A stretch of 64,000 nt of DNA. Origin: Candidula unifasciata (lineage: Eukaryota; Mollusca; Gastropoda; Stylommatophora; Geomitridae). The notes under the pieces were generated by a model that ran no database searches, had not been told where the DNA came from, and saw nothing but the letters and a program-made list of their open reading frames with translations. Positions 1-10,468 of this stretch are shown in pieces. The DNA lies in assembly GCA_905116865.2 (NCBI GenBank), contig CAJHNH020000223.1:124001-188000 (forward strand), in the 5' to 3' direction. Both the position numbers and the translations under genes were made by a program. The stretch's first letter is position 1, and every line of letters begins with the position of its first letter.

Positions 1-868
1 TCCAGAGAGCTCTACAGTGGTGAATAAGATGCATATGTACGGCCGATACACCAGACTACCAACTGCCTCTGATCTCCACATGCGGCTACCGATTACAACA
101 TTCTGTGTTGGCTCCACCGCTTCATGAATGCACATAAATGGGTTTCCTGAAGCTACAAACCTTTACATACAATCTACAGCTCTGTAAGTGCGTCCCCTCA
201 GTCGTTTCTGCTGTGGGTATGTCTATGTAAATATAGTTCAGAACAGAAGCCACAGTGTGTGGGTATAGGTGTGTGTGCGAGGGTTCGCTGCTTAATGTAA
301 CTCTTAAGTTAAGCAGTTGAAAAAGTGTGATCAGCTGTTATTTTATTTCATGTCCCATAGTTGTAGTGTTTGACATGAGGCCAGGGTAGTGTCGCTGTCA
401 AGCAAATTTTGATAGAGAACGTGCTGAAGTTAGCCCTGATCAAGATTTCCCACTAGACGACCAAAGCGAATAAAACACACACCTGTATTATTTTCACAAA
501 AAGCTGTTTGTTGTAAATGTCTAGCCCGATTTCATTAGCAAAATCAGACCAAATGTTCAGACATAATACTTAATACACTGTGTGTTGCGGGGTCACACGA
601 GCACAAATTGATCAATACATGTCGTAAAAAATAAATTAGGAACAGAAACAGTTAAATGAAAACTAGACGAACTGTTGCAGTCAATGTGCACGTGCTGGCA
701 CACAACTGTGCTGTCAGCTGCCAGGTTGTTCATTAACAGTTTAAGACCTGAGCGAGTTGCATTGTAAGCTTTACAACACATACCTACTAACTCAGTGAGG
801 CTACTTCAACAAATAATACAGGCCTACTAACACAGTCAATCAAACAAACAGCAACACACCGCCTACTT
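1..868. other. Unannotated non-coding stretch
   Basis: No open frame with recognisable protein similarity, no tRNA-like boxes and no clear repeat. Two shared motifs with the following array (CTACTNACNCAGT near 785-860) suggest that the 43-bp minisatellite grades into diverged copies at its left edge. Confidence 0.5.
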
Positions 869-1520
869 ATTGTGGCCATTCCAACACGCAACAACCCGCG
901 CCTACTGACTCACTGTGGCTTTTCCAACACACAACACACGCCTACTTGCTCGCTGTGGTTATTCCAACACACAACAACCTGCGCCTACTTACTCACTGTA
1001 GCTATTCCAACACACAACAACCCGCGACTACTTACTCACTGTGGCTATTCCAACACACAACAACCCGCGCTATTTACTCAATGTTGTTATTCCAACACAC
1101 AATAACCCGCGCAGACTTACTGTGGCTATTCCAACACACAACAACCCGCGCATACTTACTCATTGTGGCTATTCCAACACACAACAACCCGCGCTATTTA
1201 CTCATTGTGGTTATTCCAACACACAACAACACGTGCCTACTTACTCACTGTGGCTATTCCAACACACAACAACCCGCGCATGCTTACTCATTGTGGCTAT
1301 TCCAACACACAACAACCCGCGCTATTTACTCATTGTGGTTATTCCAACACACAACAACACGTGCCTACTTACTCACTGTGGCTATTCCAACACACAACAA
1401 CCTGCGCATACTTACTCATTGTGACTATTTTAACACACAACAACACGTGCCTACTTACTCTCTGTGGTTATTCCAACACACAACAACCCGCGCCTACTTA
1501 CTCATAGTGGCTATTCCAAT
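869..1520. repeat. 43-bp minisatellite, about 15 copies
   Basis: Tandem units of about 43 bp share the core GGCTATTCCAACACACAACA followed by a variable CCGCGC/ACGTGC part and TTACTCACTGT. Some units are shortened, for example those with CGCGCTATTTACTCATT. A three-unit block recurs with a spacing of 129 bp (compare 1190 and 1319), so the array has higher-order structure. Long open frames across it exist in several frames because the unit rarely contains stops; they look like by-products of the repeat, not genes. Confidence 0.95.
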
Positions 1521-1719
1521 AGACATTCGACATATATCCTGTTGGGCAGTAAATTACAGCCAGGTCTCTTTAAGCAGCAGTACATACAATCCACCAGTAA
1601 TAATCTACTGTCCTAGATCTGTATGCCGTCAACACACTCCCTCGACATGTCAGATCACACGGCATTTCAGCGTTACCTTGCCGCTTCACTGAATGCTTTG
1701 TGTGATCGTTGGCCTTTTA

Positions 1720-1945
1720 ACCTACACACACACACACTCTCTCTCACACACACACACACACCACCCCCCTCGCCCCTTTTTTTTTCTTCCACCCCTTCCC
1801 CTTTTCTCATGTGCTAACTTCTTAAACCCTCTAAAATAAATTGTCCGCTCTCATTCCCGAGAAAGAGAGAGAGAGAGAGATTATGGGGGGGGGGGGGGAG
1901 AGAGAGAGAGATGGGGGGGGAGAGAGAGAGAGAGAGAGAGAGAAC
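1720..1945. repeat. Simple-sequence block: (CA)n, (GA)n and G runs
   Basis: A (CA)n/(CT)n stretch at 1720-1765 is followed by a pyrimidine-rich part and then (GA)n broken by runs of G at about 1886-1898 and 1912-1920. It is low-complexity DNA with no coding meaning. Confidence 0.95.
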
Positions 1946-1975
1946 TATTTACAATATTCAAGCCTTATTCAGTCA

Positions 1976-2212
1976 AGAGTCGGCTCTGTGGCTAAGTCGA
2001 TGCGAACGCTTCGCTTCGTAATGCCGGGATGCCAGGTTCGATCCCAGCTGCGGGCAATGCGCCTTGCGTTGGTTTCGACAGTGGTATCAAGAAAGCCGAC
2101 CGTCCAGGAGCAATGGCAAATACTGGATGTAAATTGCCTAGAAAAACCACACAACAGCCAAGGACTGTTAAGGTTGGTTCTGCAACGTCCTGTAAAGGAT
2201 ACGCAACTAACT
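1976..2212 (+). mobile_element. SINE-A copy 1 (tRNA-headed, full length, with TSD)
   Basis: The head carries RNA polymerase III-like boxes: an A box around TGGCTAAGTCGATGCG and a B box GGTTCGATCCC. The 3' end reads CCTGTAAAGGATACGCAACTAA with no poly(A). The 11-bp direct repeat TTATTCAGTCA flanks it exactly (1965-1975 and 2213-2223), the signature of LINE-driven insertion. Copies 2 (26592-26827, minus) and 3 (34860-35086) share the whole length, and a 5' half lies at 10571-10705. The family is not named because no library can be searched here. Confidence 0.92.
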
Positions 2213-2223
2213 TTATTCAGTCA

Positions 2224-2789
2224 GGTACTATTCTTTGTTATGTAAAATGCACGCATGAGACATGGTTTTTTCCCTTCTATTATACTAGAGTTCCCGCGTG
2301 TATAAACCGCTATAGAAATTCTAGAAAAAGACAGACGGACACCCGTAAACACATATACACGGGAGCATTCAGTGACTGGCCGACGGCACATACAAGGTCT
2401 TGCTAGATTACGTCATTAAAATATATAATTTATGAATCTTGTTAAAGTGAAATGTCGTGTGGTGACAGATTGAACTGCAGCGATTACTGCGACTGTCAGG
2501 TAACTTGTTTATGTAAAGACACGGTGGTGATCTGGCAAGTTCCACTACCACAGAAAAGCAAGTTCATTTTTTCACATCTTAGGGGCATCAGGAATATGGG
2601 GCTAGGTAAAATACTGTACAGATCAATTGTCATCTTCGTGTCGGCTGTCTTTACTTTCGATGACATTTCCAAGTAATAGTTTTCCACTGGATCGACCTGA
2701 GAGCCCAAGTCAACTGGTAAAATGATAAAGGAAACGACAACATAGCTACAGAGACTGTTGTGTCTCAGGACCGTTGATGGTCCTGGTTT
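2224..2789. other. Unannotated non-coding stretch
   Basis: No recognisable gene or RNA. An open frame on the - strand (2496-2858) overlaps the end of the antisense LINE fragment to its right and shows no domain of its own. Confidence 0.45.
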
Positions 2790-3240
2790 GTCAGCTAACC
2801 TCATATCAATAATGTGAATATACTGCGTCTGTGCAGATCTTTCCCTTCCTGGAACCAAACTGTCTCGTACTTAATTTGAGTTCTAGTACTGGTCGAGCTC
2901 CTAATTCCAGTATTTTTGCAAACATGTTTCCAATATGACTCAAGGTAGAGATGCCTGTGTATGTTTGTTTCTAAATCTCGTTTGCCCCCCCCCCCCTTTT
3001 GTCCCACAGATGGGGACAATAATAACCACTCTCTGCCTGTCAAATGGGACCTTCTCTGCCTCCCAAGCTGTGTTAAAGTCTTTGGTCAGCTGTTGCTGAT
3101 ATCTTACATGCCTGGTGAATTTCTGTTACAATACCATCTATTGCTGCTACCTTGTTCTTTTCACTTTGTTCAAGGGACTTTCAACGTCTGATTTCAGTAT
3201 CTTTGGCTCGTGGTCTCTTGCAAATAGTATTTAGTGAGGT
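2790..3240 (-). pseudogene. LINE reverse-transcriptase fragment, antisense
   Basis: Read on the - strand, this gives a broken RT finger/palm region. It has an AAIDGIVTEIH stretch (the usual K-A-x-G-x-DGI segment), then a VVIIVP-like strand, then a motif like GNMFAKILELGARPVLE and QFGSRKGKICTDA, as seen in RTE/CR1-like LINE polymerases before RT motif A. Frames change several times and stops occur, and a poly(C) run at about 2986-2998 interrupts it. The fragment is dead and 5' and 3' truncated. Assignment to LINE is fairly firm; the clade is not. Confidence 0.75.
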
Positions 3241-3268
3241 ATTGCTTCAGTTGGTCTACAGTTTAACG

Positions 3269-3941
3269 CTGGCCGCGTTAGCGCAGTCGATAAGCAGCTC
3301 GCTTTCAAATCTAGCTGCGACTCGCTGCAGCCCGCGGTCGTTGTTCAAAACCGGGCAGTTCCCGGGGTTCACCCAGCCTCTAGGAAATGGGTACCAGAGT
3401 TGACACTCTGGGTTAAATGGAGGAACGTCGCTGTAGCTACAGAGTTACGTGCGAATGGCGACACAGGCGGACAATTCTTATCAACCGTCCGTACTGGTGG
3501 CAGAGCTCTTATGGGCTATCCTCCGAATAACGGGCACAAAAGATGGCCAAAAACAGGACGTCAGTCACGTGTTAAATGCGTACTTCCGGCGACCTAATTT
3601 GCGGTTTTCCGGCGACTATCGCCACCGCCGAGAGTATCCCTGCGCCGCTCACGGGGCGTGGTTTGGGGCTAAACTAGATGGCTAGGATTCACTAGCAAAG
3701 CTGCAGGAGATGCGGAAGCTCCTGCTCGTGAGTCCCAGCCATCTAGTTTAGCCCCAATCCACGCTGTGTGAGCAGCGTGGGGGATACTCTCGGCAGTGAA
3801 TGTAGTCGCCAGGAAACTGCAAATTGAGTAGCCGGAAGTGCGCAATTGACACGCGACTGGAGCTCTGTTAGGGTGTTTTGGCGGTCGCCATCTTTTGTGC
3901 CCGTTATTAAGAGGATAGCCCACATCTCCCGACTTTACCTT
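3269..3941 (+). mobile_element. SINE-B copy 1, interrupted by a nested palindromic element
   Basis: The tRNA-like head is at 3272-3360 (GCGTTAGCGCAGTCGATAAG, then TTCAAAACC as a weak B box). A body that continues to about 3512 matches copy 2 at 39084-39366 on the other strand. The SINE 3' end (CACATCTCCCGACTTTACC) reappears at 3921 after a 409-bp insertion. The 12-bp direct repeat TACAGTTTAACG flanks the whole unit (3257-3268 and 3942-3953), showing that the SINE came first and the palindrome later. About 28 bp present in copy 2 near the junction are missing here. Confidence 0.88.
3513..3921. mobile_element. Palindromic MITE-like element (GGCTATCC ends), copy 1
   Basis: The ends are inverted repeats of about 33 bp beginning GGGCTATCCTCCGAATAACG and closing with CGTTATTAAGAGGATAGCCC. 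The two arms stay complementary far inward: GGGGCTAAACTAGATGGCT at 3667 pairs with AGCCATCTAGTTTAGCCCC at 3736, so the whole 409 bp can fold back. It contains no credible coding frame. A second copy is at 6072-6447. No clean TSD is visible here, and the host SINE lost some bases at the junction. Confidence 0.85.
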
Positions 3942-3953
3942 TACAGTTTAACG

Positions 3954-4436
3954 ATTCATTTACATATTCTTTCAATCGATTTCCATGTGAGTAGTTTCTT
4001 ATTTTATTGTTAATAACGGTGGACAGATTGAATCTTTTTTCTCGCAGTTGTTTCAATGTCTTGATACTTTCATTAAAACTTTTCTGGTGACTTGAGGGAA
4101 TAGCACTTGTATGACTCATTCTTTCTTGTGTAGTACTGTAGTAGTGGTTGATTTCACCACTGCCTGCTTGCTAGGCCCCGTCGGTGGGACAAGAAACAAC
4201 TGACCTGCTTGGTGCCCATCTGCTCCCTTCACCACTCATTATAATACCCAGATTTTAAAAGAACAATAAGAAATCCACAGAAACTGTTTGTTAAACTGGC
4301 ATCTGTGCCTGCTTGCAGAACATGCCAACAAACAACTGCTTAAGAAGCATGGGGGAGAAGCAAGCAGTGAACTGGACAGATTATTTAAAGATCCATAATC
4401 TGAGACATAAATAAATTTTTGTTGAACTGCAAGTGG
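3954..4436. other. Unannotated non-coding stretch
   Basis: AT-rich sequence with no recognised gene, RNA or repeat family. Minus-strand open frames here show no known domain. Confidence 0.45.
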
Positions 4437-5120
4437 CCATGACAACAGAGGTCAGCATTATCTGTCATTGTAGGTCAACCAGACATCACTGTGCCCAGTC
4501 ATTCACTATATCAGACATTCATTTGTCCACTTATTCATTATGTCAGACACTGGTGTGTCCAGTCATTCACTGTATCAAACACTTGTATGTCATTTGTTAT
4601 GTCAAGGGGACAGACTGGTCGCAAGACATTGTGTCCGCCCCGAGTGACCGAGGTCCCAGCCTGAACCTGGGATTTTTTCATGTGGACGTCTAGTAACTTT
4701 CCCTGGTCTCTGGGTAGTAAGATCAGACGCCAGTGTGTATTGCTGCACATGTTTAAAAAAATCCGTTGGCAGTTGGCTATCGTAAAGAGTAGCCTAATAG
4801 CACTGCCTGAGCAAAATTTGGAGTTAAAAATCTACCCAAAGCATTACAGGATCCTCTCCTGTGCTACGGAGTGCTTGCACTGCGCTGAGATTTTCTGACT
4901 CAGGTTTGAGTTAGAAGTATAAGGGAGCACTTATGGGTTACTACATTTGTGCCATGATGTTTATCCACTGTTTAAAATTTAAACCTAAACATTTGTTATG
5001 TCAGACACTGGTGTGTCCGGTCAATTGTATGTCAGACATTGATGTGTCCTAGTCATTTGTTATGTCAGACACTGGTGTGTCCGGTCATTTGTATGTCAAA
5101 TACTGGTGTGTCTGTCAAGC
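4437..5120. repeat. Degenerate tandem repeat (GTCAGACACTGGTGTGTCC), split by SINE-C
   Basis: Units of roughly 36-40 bp share ATGTCAGACACTGGTGTGTC followed by an ATT-rich spacer. They occur at 4480-4604 and again at 4990-5115, and SINE-C copy 1 lies between. Confidence 0.8.
4605..4989 (+). mobile_element. SINE-C copy 1 with 14-bp TSD
   Basis: The tRNA-like head (GGTCGCAAGACATTGTGTCC to CCTGAACCTGGG) is followed by a long body ending TTTAAAATTTAAACCTAAA. The direct repeat CATTTGTTATGTCA borders it at 4591-4604 and 4990-5003. That word also belongs to the surrounding tandem repeat, so the TSD is likely but not proved. Other copies are at 11142-11462 (minus) and 36155-36625. Confidence 0.82.
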
Positions 5121-5250
5121 ATGTTGTAAAAGTTGACAAGTCAGGATTGCTTTCTTTGAAGTCAAGTTTACCTGCAATGTGAGGAGCCAACGTCTCCATA
5201 CAAATAAGCTAGGTCTTTAAAACAGATATGGATGAAAAAGTCCAGTTCTG

Positions 5251-5523
5251 GAAGAAGACTTAAGTCCGAAAGTGGACAGATAGAAATTCCAACCAGAGGT
5301 AACAGCTGGTGAACATGAAGAAGACTTAAGTCCGAAAGTGGACAGATAGAAATTCCAACCAGAGGTAACAGCTGGTGAACATGAAGAAGACTTAAGTCTG
5401 AAAGTGGACAGATAGAAACTCCAACCAGAGGTAACAGCTGGTGAACATGAAGAAGACTTAAGTCCGAAAGTGGACAGATAGAAATTCCAACCAGAGGTAA
5501 CAGCTGGTGAACATGAAGAAGAT
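5251..5523. repeat. 66-bp minisatellite, four copies
   Basis: Near-identical 66-bp units begin GAAGAAGACTTAAGTCCGAA at 5251, 5317, 5383 and 5449, with a partial fifth unit. Because 66 is divisible by three, a repeated 22-residue open frame appears on the - strand (5217-5594). It has no known domain and is best explained by the repeat. Confidence 0.95.
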
Positions 5524-5789
5524 ATTGCTGTGCGCTCAGTATTGAAGCTAAAAAAAAACATTACTAAATTCACTGCTGAAGTGATCATGAACATAGTGCT
5601 CTTTAGCTCATTAATAATTTACAATATAAAGTGATATGACAATGTTAACAATGATCTAATGACTCCAATGCATTTTATAACATTGCATAAATCAATTAGA
5701 TCATCATTAACTCTTTCAGTCCAAAAACCTTCCACAGCATTTGCTTAAGGATAGAAATAATCACTATTAAAAATCAGAAATAAAAGTAA

Positions 5790-5998
5790 AAAAAGTAAAG
5801 GATCCTCTTCCATACCTTTAGGCATATAAGGCTAGACCTATATTTTTATAGACCAATCGGCACAAGATGGGGTGATGTGGTCAGCATCATGCCGGCCGCC
5901 TTTACTTCCCGGGACTGCACCCTGTACCCACTCAAGGCTGGGTCGACCTGGAGCCAAGGTCATTTTTGAAAAAAGTCCGGCTCCACCAGGGAGCGAAA
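5790..5998 (-). mobile_element. SINE-D copy 1, head-truncated
   Basis: It matches the body of the copy at 51620-51915: ATAGACCAATCGGCACAAG, then CCGCCTTTACTTCCCGGGAC, then GCTGGGTCGACCTGGAGCC. The tRNA-like head, which would sit at the right end, is missing. Orientation is set from the 51-kb copy. Confidence 0.7.
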
Positions 5999-6071
5999 AA
6001 ATCAGAAATAACCACTATTAAAAATCAGACATAACCAGTGTTAAAAATCAGAAATAACCATTAAAAATCAG

Positions 6072-6447
6072 GGCTATCCTCCGAATAACGGTCCTAAATT
6101 ATCGAGTCCGAAAATATACCCTAACAGGGCCTAGGTCACATGTAAATTGCAGAATTCTGCCACCGCCGAGAGTATCTCTCACGCTGCAGCGCACGGCGTG
6201 GAGTGGGGCTAAACTAGATGGCTGGGACTCACGAGCAAATAAAATGAAGGAAGCCGCAGGAGATGAGGTAGCTGCTGCTCGTGAGTCCCAGCCATCTACT
6301 TTAGCCCCAGATTCTCTTGGCGGTGGCGGTAGTTGCCGGAAGTGTGCGATTCAAGTTGCCGGAAGTCTGCAATTTACATGTGACTGCGGCCCTATTAGGG
6401 TATATTTTCGGCCTCCATAATTTGAGACCGTTATTAGGAAGATAGCC
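6072..6447. mobile_element. Palindromic MITE-like element (GGCTATCC ends), copy 2, 8-bp TSD
   Basis: The ends and internal fold-back match copy 1 (3513-3921), including GGGGCTAAACTAGATGGCTG paired with CAGCCATCTACTTTAGCCCC. The 8-bp repeat AAAATCAG is found on both sides (6064-6071 and 6448-6455). The flank is a short tandem repeat rich in AAAATCAGAAATAACC, so chance duplication is possible. An 8-bp TSD would fit a hAT-type transposase. Confidence 0.82.
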
Positions 6448-6692
6448 AAAATCAGAAATAACCACTTTAAAAAAATCACCAGTATATAGCTGTCAAGGAA
6501 GAGGTAGCTGAGAATGCCAGTTTTCTTTAGTATTTTGTAGCCAAATGCAACGCACACATACACAAAACCAGAACATACCGCTGCTATTTGGGAGCCTAAA
6601 GAACCAGTTTATCATACATGATGCTGCTGTCTGAGGCCAAACAAGTTAATGTAATTTATGGAATGTGCTAAGAGCATTAGGTAATAGTATTA

Positions 6693-7030
6693 GGCTCTCC
6701 TATCAACTACGGGCCGGTAGACAACAGTTGACGGCTGGTTAGTCAGAGTTCTGTCCCTTGGCTGCAATGCAATTACGGACTGAAGAAGGCACGAATCAAA
6801 TGTGTGTTGGCGATAGACAGCGTGCAGTGACCTGCTGTCATCATACGGTTAGGGTTAGGTTTAGAGGTAGGGTTTAGGTTGCGCAGCGCGGGTTCTGCCA
6901 GGCACGTCGACCTCACTTTGTTTTTTAATTCGTGCCTTCTCCAGTCCGTAATTGCACTGCAGCCAAGGGACAGAACTCCGACTAACCGGCCGTCAACTGT
7001 TGTCTACCGGCCGTAGTTGAAAGGAGAGCC
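6693..7030. mobile_element. MITE with about 105-bp inverted repeats and 8-bp TSD
   Basis: The left end GGCTCTCCTATCAACTACGG and the right end, read in reverse, GGCTCTCCTTTCAACTACGG are the start of inverted repeats of about 105 bp. A central part of about 130 bp separates them. Perfect TAGTATTA duplications lie at 6685-6692 and 7031-7038. No coding capacity. The GGCTCTCC end resembles the GGCTATCC end of the palindromic elements to the left, so they may use the same hAT-like transposase (inference). Confidence 0.9.
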
Positions 7031-7215
7031 TAGTATTATTTTTTACTTAAAATAACGATTTTATTGTTAAATTATTATGATCATAGTTATAGTATTTATT
7101 TTTAATGAATATAACAGTATATTTGACGAGACAGTATAAGGGGCTATGGTCCAAGTCTTCTCCTTTCCTCATCTTGCTCGTCAACAAACACAGTGACATA
7201 TGTTTAGAACTGTAC

Positions 7216-7500
7216 CTTGCTCTAGCGATTCCAGCACTAGCGTCGTCAGGAGATGCGGGGCCAGTTCCTCTAAACTTCTGCAGAATTCGATGAAAACCGG
7301 ACGGTCCTTGGTCGATAAAATATCCAACAGTATCTCTGCCCTCTTCTGTGGCAGTGCCGGGCTCAGTATCTCCTTTCTTCTGACAAAGTGAACAATCGTT
7401 TGACCAACAGCCGAGGTAGCAGCGTGTTGATATCCAGTTCTTCTACAAATTTCGATCGCACCCGTGTCAGCTGCCGGAATAGGCCATTGCGGCTCGCCAT
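7216..7500 (-). pseudogene. CARD-domain coding exon with a one-base frameshift
   Basis: CARD domains are six-helix adaptors that pair with other CARDs in apoptosis and innate immune signalling. On the - strand, ATG at 7500 opens MASRNGLFRQLTR, then VEELDINTLLPRLLVKRLFT, then LSEERRY and a stop at about 7363. The overlapping frame continues with ILSPALPQKRAEILLDIL, FIEFCRSLEELAPHLLTTLV and LESLEQ. Together these follow the CARD helix pattern (VEELD.DxLLxxLLxKRxLT, then KAxxLLDIL, then FxxFCxxLxE). One added A near 7380 would restore the frame, so this is either a pseudogene or a sequencing slip in an A/G-rich run. A GT donor at 7215-7214 (CAAG/GTACAG) suggests a first exon joined to others to the left, which I could not find. 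An upstream in-frame ATG exists at 7587. Confidence 0.7.
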
Positions 7501-7641
7501 CTTCCATGTTTTGGCCCTAAAGTGCCTTTTTGTGAGGTCAAAGGTTAACACGGCCAGGCCCCGAGGGATGCTAGCTTGGCCAAACATGTATGGCTAAATT
7601 TAGCAACTTTTTAGGCTATAGAGTTTAGAGGCAGTGGCCTG

Positions 7642-10027
7642 CAGTGTTGCCACTTTGGATCTTTTATATCCAAATTTAGATCTTTTTCATTGCATTTAGA
7701 TACTGTTTTTTGACGTTTAGATCGTAAATATTTTTCTAGAATCTTTTCATATGAGTTAGATATTTTAAAGATTTTTTTTCTTTCATTGTCAATTTAATAA
7801 TTACTGTGTAAAATATTTACTACAATATTTTTGTTTTAGTCTAGCATGTACATTGTGACAACTGCCATTACTTGAACTTTGAACTCTCACTGGGGTCAAC
7901 GCACAAATATCAGTCAGCCCCGGTACTGATTAATAAAAACGCGCGTAAATCATACTAACTTTGTTTCAACCGTATCCTCACTGTGCTGACTTTGCGTTTC
8001 TTTTTCATGTGATTTAAAAAAAAATAATTGCTCACCTTCTTATGTAGCTTTCACTTTGGAAAAAACCTTTCAACATGCCAAAAGTAAAGTATGAGCAAAA
8101 AATTTGGAAAGAGTGGTTGCATGATGACAAAATTAAAAACTGGGTGATGGCAGTTCCTGAGGTTATGACCAAAGCTTGTTGTAAGTACTGCAAGTGTGAA
8201 ATTAAAGCGAAAATACAAAACTCAAGAGTCATGCAGAGACTAAAGAAAAAGCATAAAACTGCAGTTTCATTTAAAGATATTACACTGCTGACATCTGTTT
8301 TCAGAACTATACTGATAAATGAATCATCAAAAATTGAAGTATCAGTCGCAATGTTTTTAATTTGTCACTGCGCAATTTCAAACTGTGACCATTTGATCGA
8401 TTTGTAAAAAATCTTGGACTAGTTCAGTTTGAAAAGTGTGATGTAGAAAGTATAGTTTAGGAACTGAAGGACCTTTTAATCAGCAATCAGTTAGGCTTGA
8501 AGAATTTGGCTGTAATTGGTACTGATAATGCCTCAGTGATTGTTGGTATAAACAATGGCGTTTATGCCAAGTTAAAGAAAGCTATTCCATCTTTAATACT
8601 TATAAAATGTATGCGTCATTCATTGCAGCTAGCATTATCACATGCTGCATCTAAATATTTACCAAGGAATTTGGAATACCTTATTGCTGAAACACTTTAC
8701 TGGTTTTCCAAATCATTTGTCAGACAACAGCAATGAAGCTGAAACTAAGACTACCAGACTACCAGACAGCAATACAATACATTATATACAGCCTTGAATG
8801 ATGGTTCCACGCCACTGAAAATTCTGTCAGATTGCAAAACTAGATGGTTATCAATTTAACCAGCTGTTGAAAGAATTATGAAGCAATGGCTGAAGTTGAA
8901 GACACACTTTGAAATAACAAGACAAAGTGAAAAGTGCTACATAGCTGAAATACTATATGGAATGTACAGTGATGAAAAAAAATTGTCATTCATTCTCTTT
9001 TTATTACCTTTTCTATTGGAAGTGCAAAAAGTTAATAAACTGTTCGAATCTAAACTTGTTGATAAAGTTAAATTACTTGATGATCTCACCTTGCTATTTT
9101 ACTCGGTAAAAGACTGGTGTTGCCAACTTCTAAAGCTGATTTGCTCACTTGCACAATAGAGAGCTTTTTGGCTCCTAAGTAACACATTGGATATTAAATC
9201 GAATCAAAAATTGATGATTTAAAAACAAAAGGACTGTTAACAGAGAATGAAGAAAACAACTTAAGAAAACGCTGTCAAGATTTTTTTATCTCATTATTGA
9301 AACAATTGAAGCAGAGACTTCCTGAAAATCTAGATGTTTTGAAAAATATTTCACTTTTTTCTGTGAGCAACATACTTCAGCCAATAAAGGACATACCTAA
9401 ATATTGTAAAGTTATGAAATTTTTAGGGGCTACTGATAATAGTGTCGCGGAAGCAGAATATCAGTTAACCAAAATAAAGTTAGCTGAATGGAGAAACAAA
9501 ACAGAAACTAAAGCGTTTTGGAGTGAAGTGAGACAATTTAAAGATGCCTCATCAAACAGTCAATTGTGTAAGCTCTTTTAAAGTGCCATGTCTGCCATGA
9601 TACTACCCCACTCAAATGCTGACATAGAAAGAGTTTTAAGTGCTAGGAATTATATCAAATGTAACCTAAAAAACAGGATGAAATTTGACCTCTTAAATGC
9701 TATAGTGCCATTAAAATTCGGCCTGATGAGACTAGAGAAATAAGCCTACTGTTCCACTTATAAAGAAATTTGAACAGCTAAAGCATACCAGGGTCATTTT
9801 GGATCTGAAGCTTCAACTTCATTATCCAAGCTAAGTTTATCCTGTGGATCTTGTGAGGCAGACATCAGTGAAGGTGAGGGCATGATTATGTAGGGTAAGC
9901 TATGTAATTTTTGACTTTTTCAATTTGGATGTTTTTCTCTAGATCTTTTCCACGCAGATTTAGATCTTTTTAAATTTTTTGGGACACCGTTTTGGATATT
10001 TTTTGTCAAATAAAAGTGGCAACACTG
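7642..10027 (+). mobile_element. hAT DNA transposon, degraded, complete ends
   Basis: Terminal inverted repeats CAGTGTTGCCACTTT at 7642 and its reverse complement ending at 10027 border 2386 bp. The 8-bp TSD GTGGCCTG is exact on both sides (7634-7641 and 10028-10035), which is diagnostic for hAT. Inside is a transposase broken by many stops (listed separately). Subterminal TTTAGATCTTTTT words near both ends could be transposase-binding sites. The element cannot move itself now. Confidence 0.95.
8075..9745 (+). pseudogene. hAT transposase, decayed
   Basis: A hAT transposase cuts and joins DNA through a DDE RNase H-like fold split by an all-alpha insert. Pieces run in order: an N-terminal part starting MPKVKYEQKIWKEWL with ACCKYCKCEI as a BED-like zinc-binding remnant (8075-8407); a central part with IGTDNASVIVGINNGVY and CMRHSLQLALSHAA, the usual catalytic-core segment (8497-8736); ILSDCKTRWLS and an alpha-rich stretch (8820-9159); 9297-9581; and a C-terminal dimerisation region with SNADIERVLSARN and LKNRMKFDLLNAI (9600-9720; frame broken). 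Stops and shifts separate all pieces. Relatives are the KIAA1586/ZMYM6-like domesticated hAT proteins. Confidence 0.88.
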
Positions 10028-10042
10028 GTGGCCTGTGTTGAT

Positions 10043-10468
10043 CTGTGGCTATCAATGCCAAACGTGGACACTTACATCCTCCAATGAACATAAAATTGTG
10101 ACAACAGAGATTAAATGCCTTAGAAGAGCTGCAGGAGTTTCAAGGAAAGACAGAATACGAAATCATGAAATCAGACGAATGCTAGTAATAAAGCCAGTCT
10201 TACAGGTCATCAAAGAACAACAAATGAAGTGGTTTGGACACCTAACAAGAATGCCCTGGTACTACCCGCCACAGCGAGCCACACTAAAACGGTACAACGG
10301 ATATAGAGCGAGTGGAAGACCTCGGAAAATATGGAGTGATGGCATTGAGAACAGTCTTACAGAAATGAACATCAGTCTTAATAATGCTCTTGACAGCCCA
10401 TCAACGAACATTAAATCTACCCACGACACTTCGATGAGGTACAAGGTGGAAGAGAAGAAGAAGAAGAA
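10043..10468 (+). pseudogene. 5'-truncated LINE, C-terminal end of polymerase, 13-bp TSD
   Basis: An open frame from about 10035 to 10508 gives the region downstream of RT found in RTE/CR1-like LINEs: GYQCQTWTLTSSNEHKIV, IKCLRRAAGVSRKDRIRNHE, MKWFGHLTRMP and GYRASGRPRKIWSDGIENSL. The normal order is YGxExWTL, then CLRRxxGxxxxDxxRNxxI, then WxGHxxRM, then GRPRxxW. It ends in a (GAA)n tail at 10452-10469. The direct repeat GGCCTGTGTTGAT occurs just before it (10030-10042) and after the tail (10469-10481). Only the last 140 or so codons were copied, typical of 5' truncation. Confidence 0.88.

Noticed and set aside
872..1692. Open frames across the 43-bp minisatellite
   Set aside because: Open in several frames at once because the unit has few stops.
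5217..5594. 125-residue minus-strand frame with a 22-residue repeat
   Set aside because: Created by a 66-bp minisatellite; no signal peptide or known repeat protein, and no splice sites that would join it to a gene.
6846..6885. Telomere-type TTAGGG repeats
   Set aside because: Only two or three imperfect units inside a MITE.
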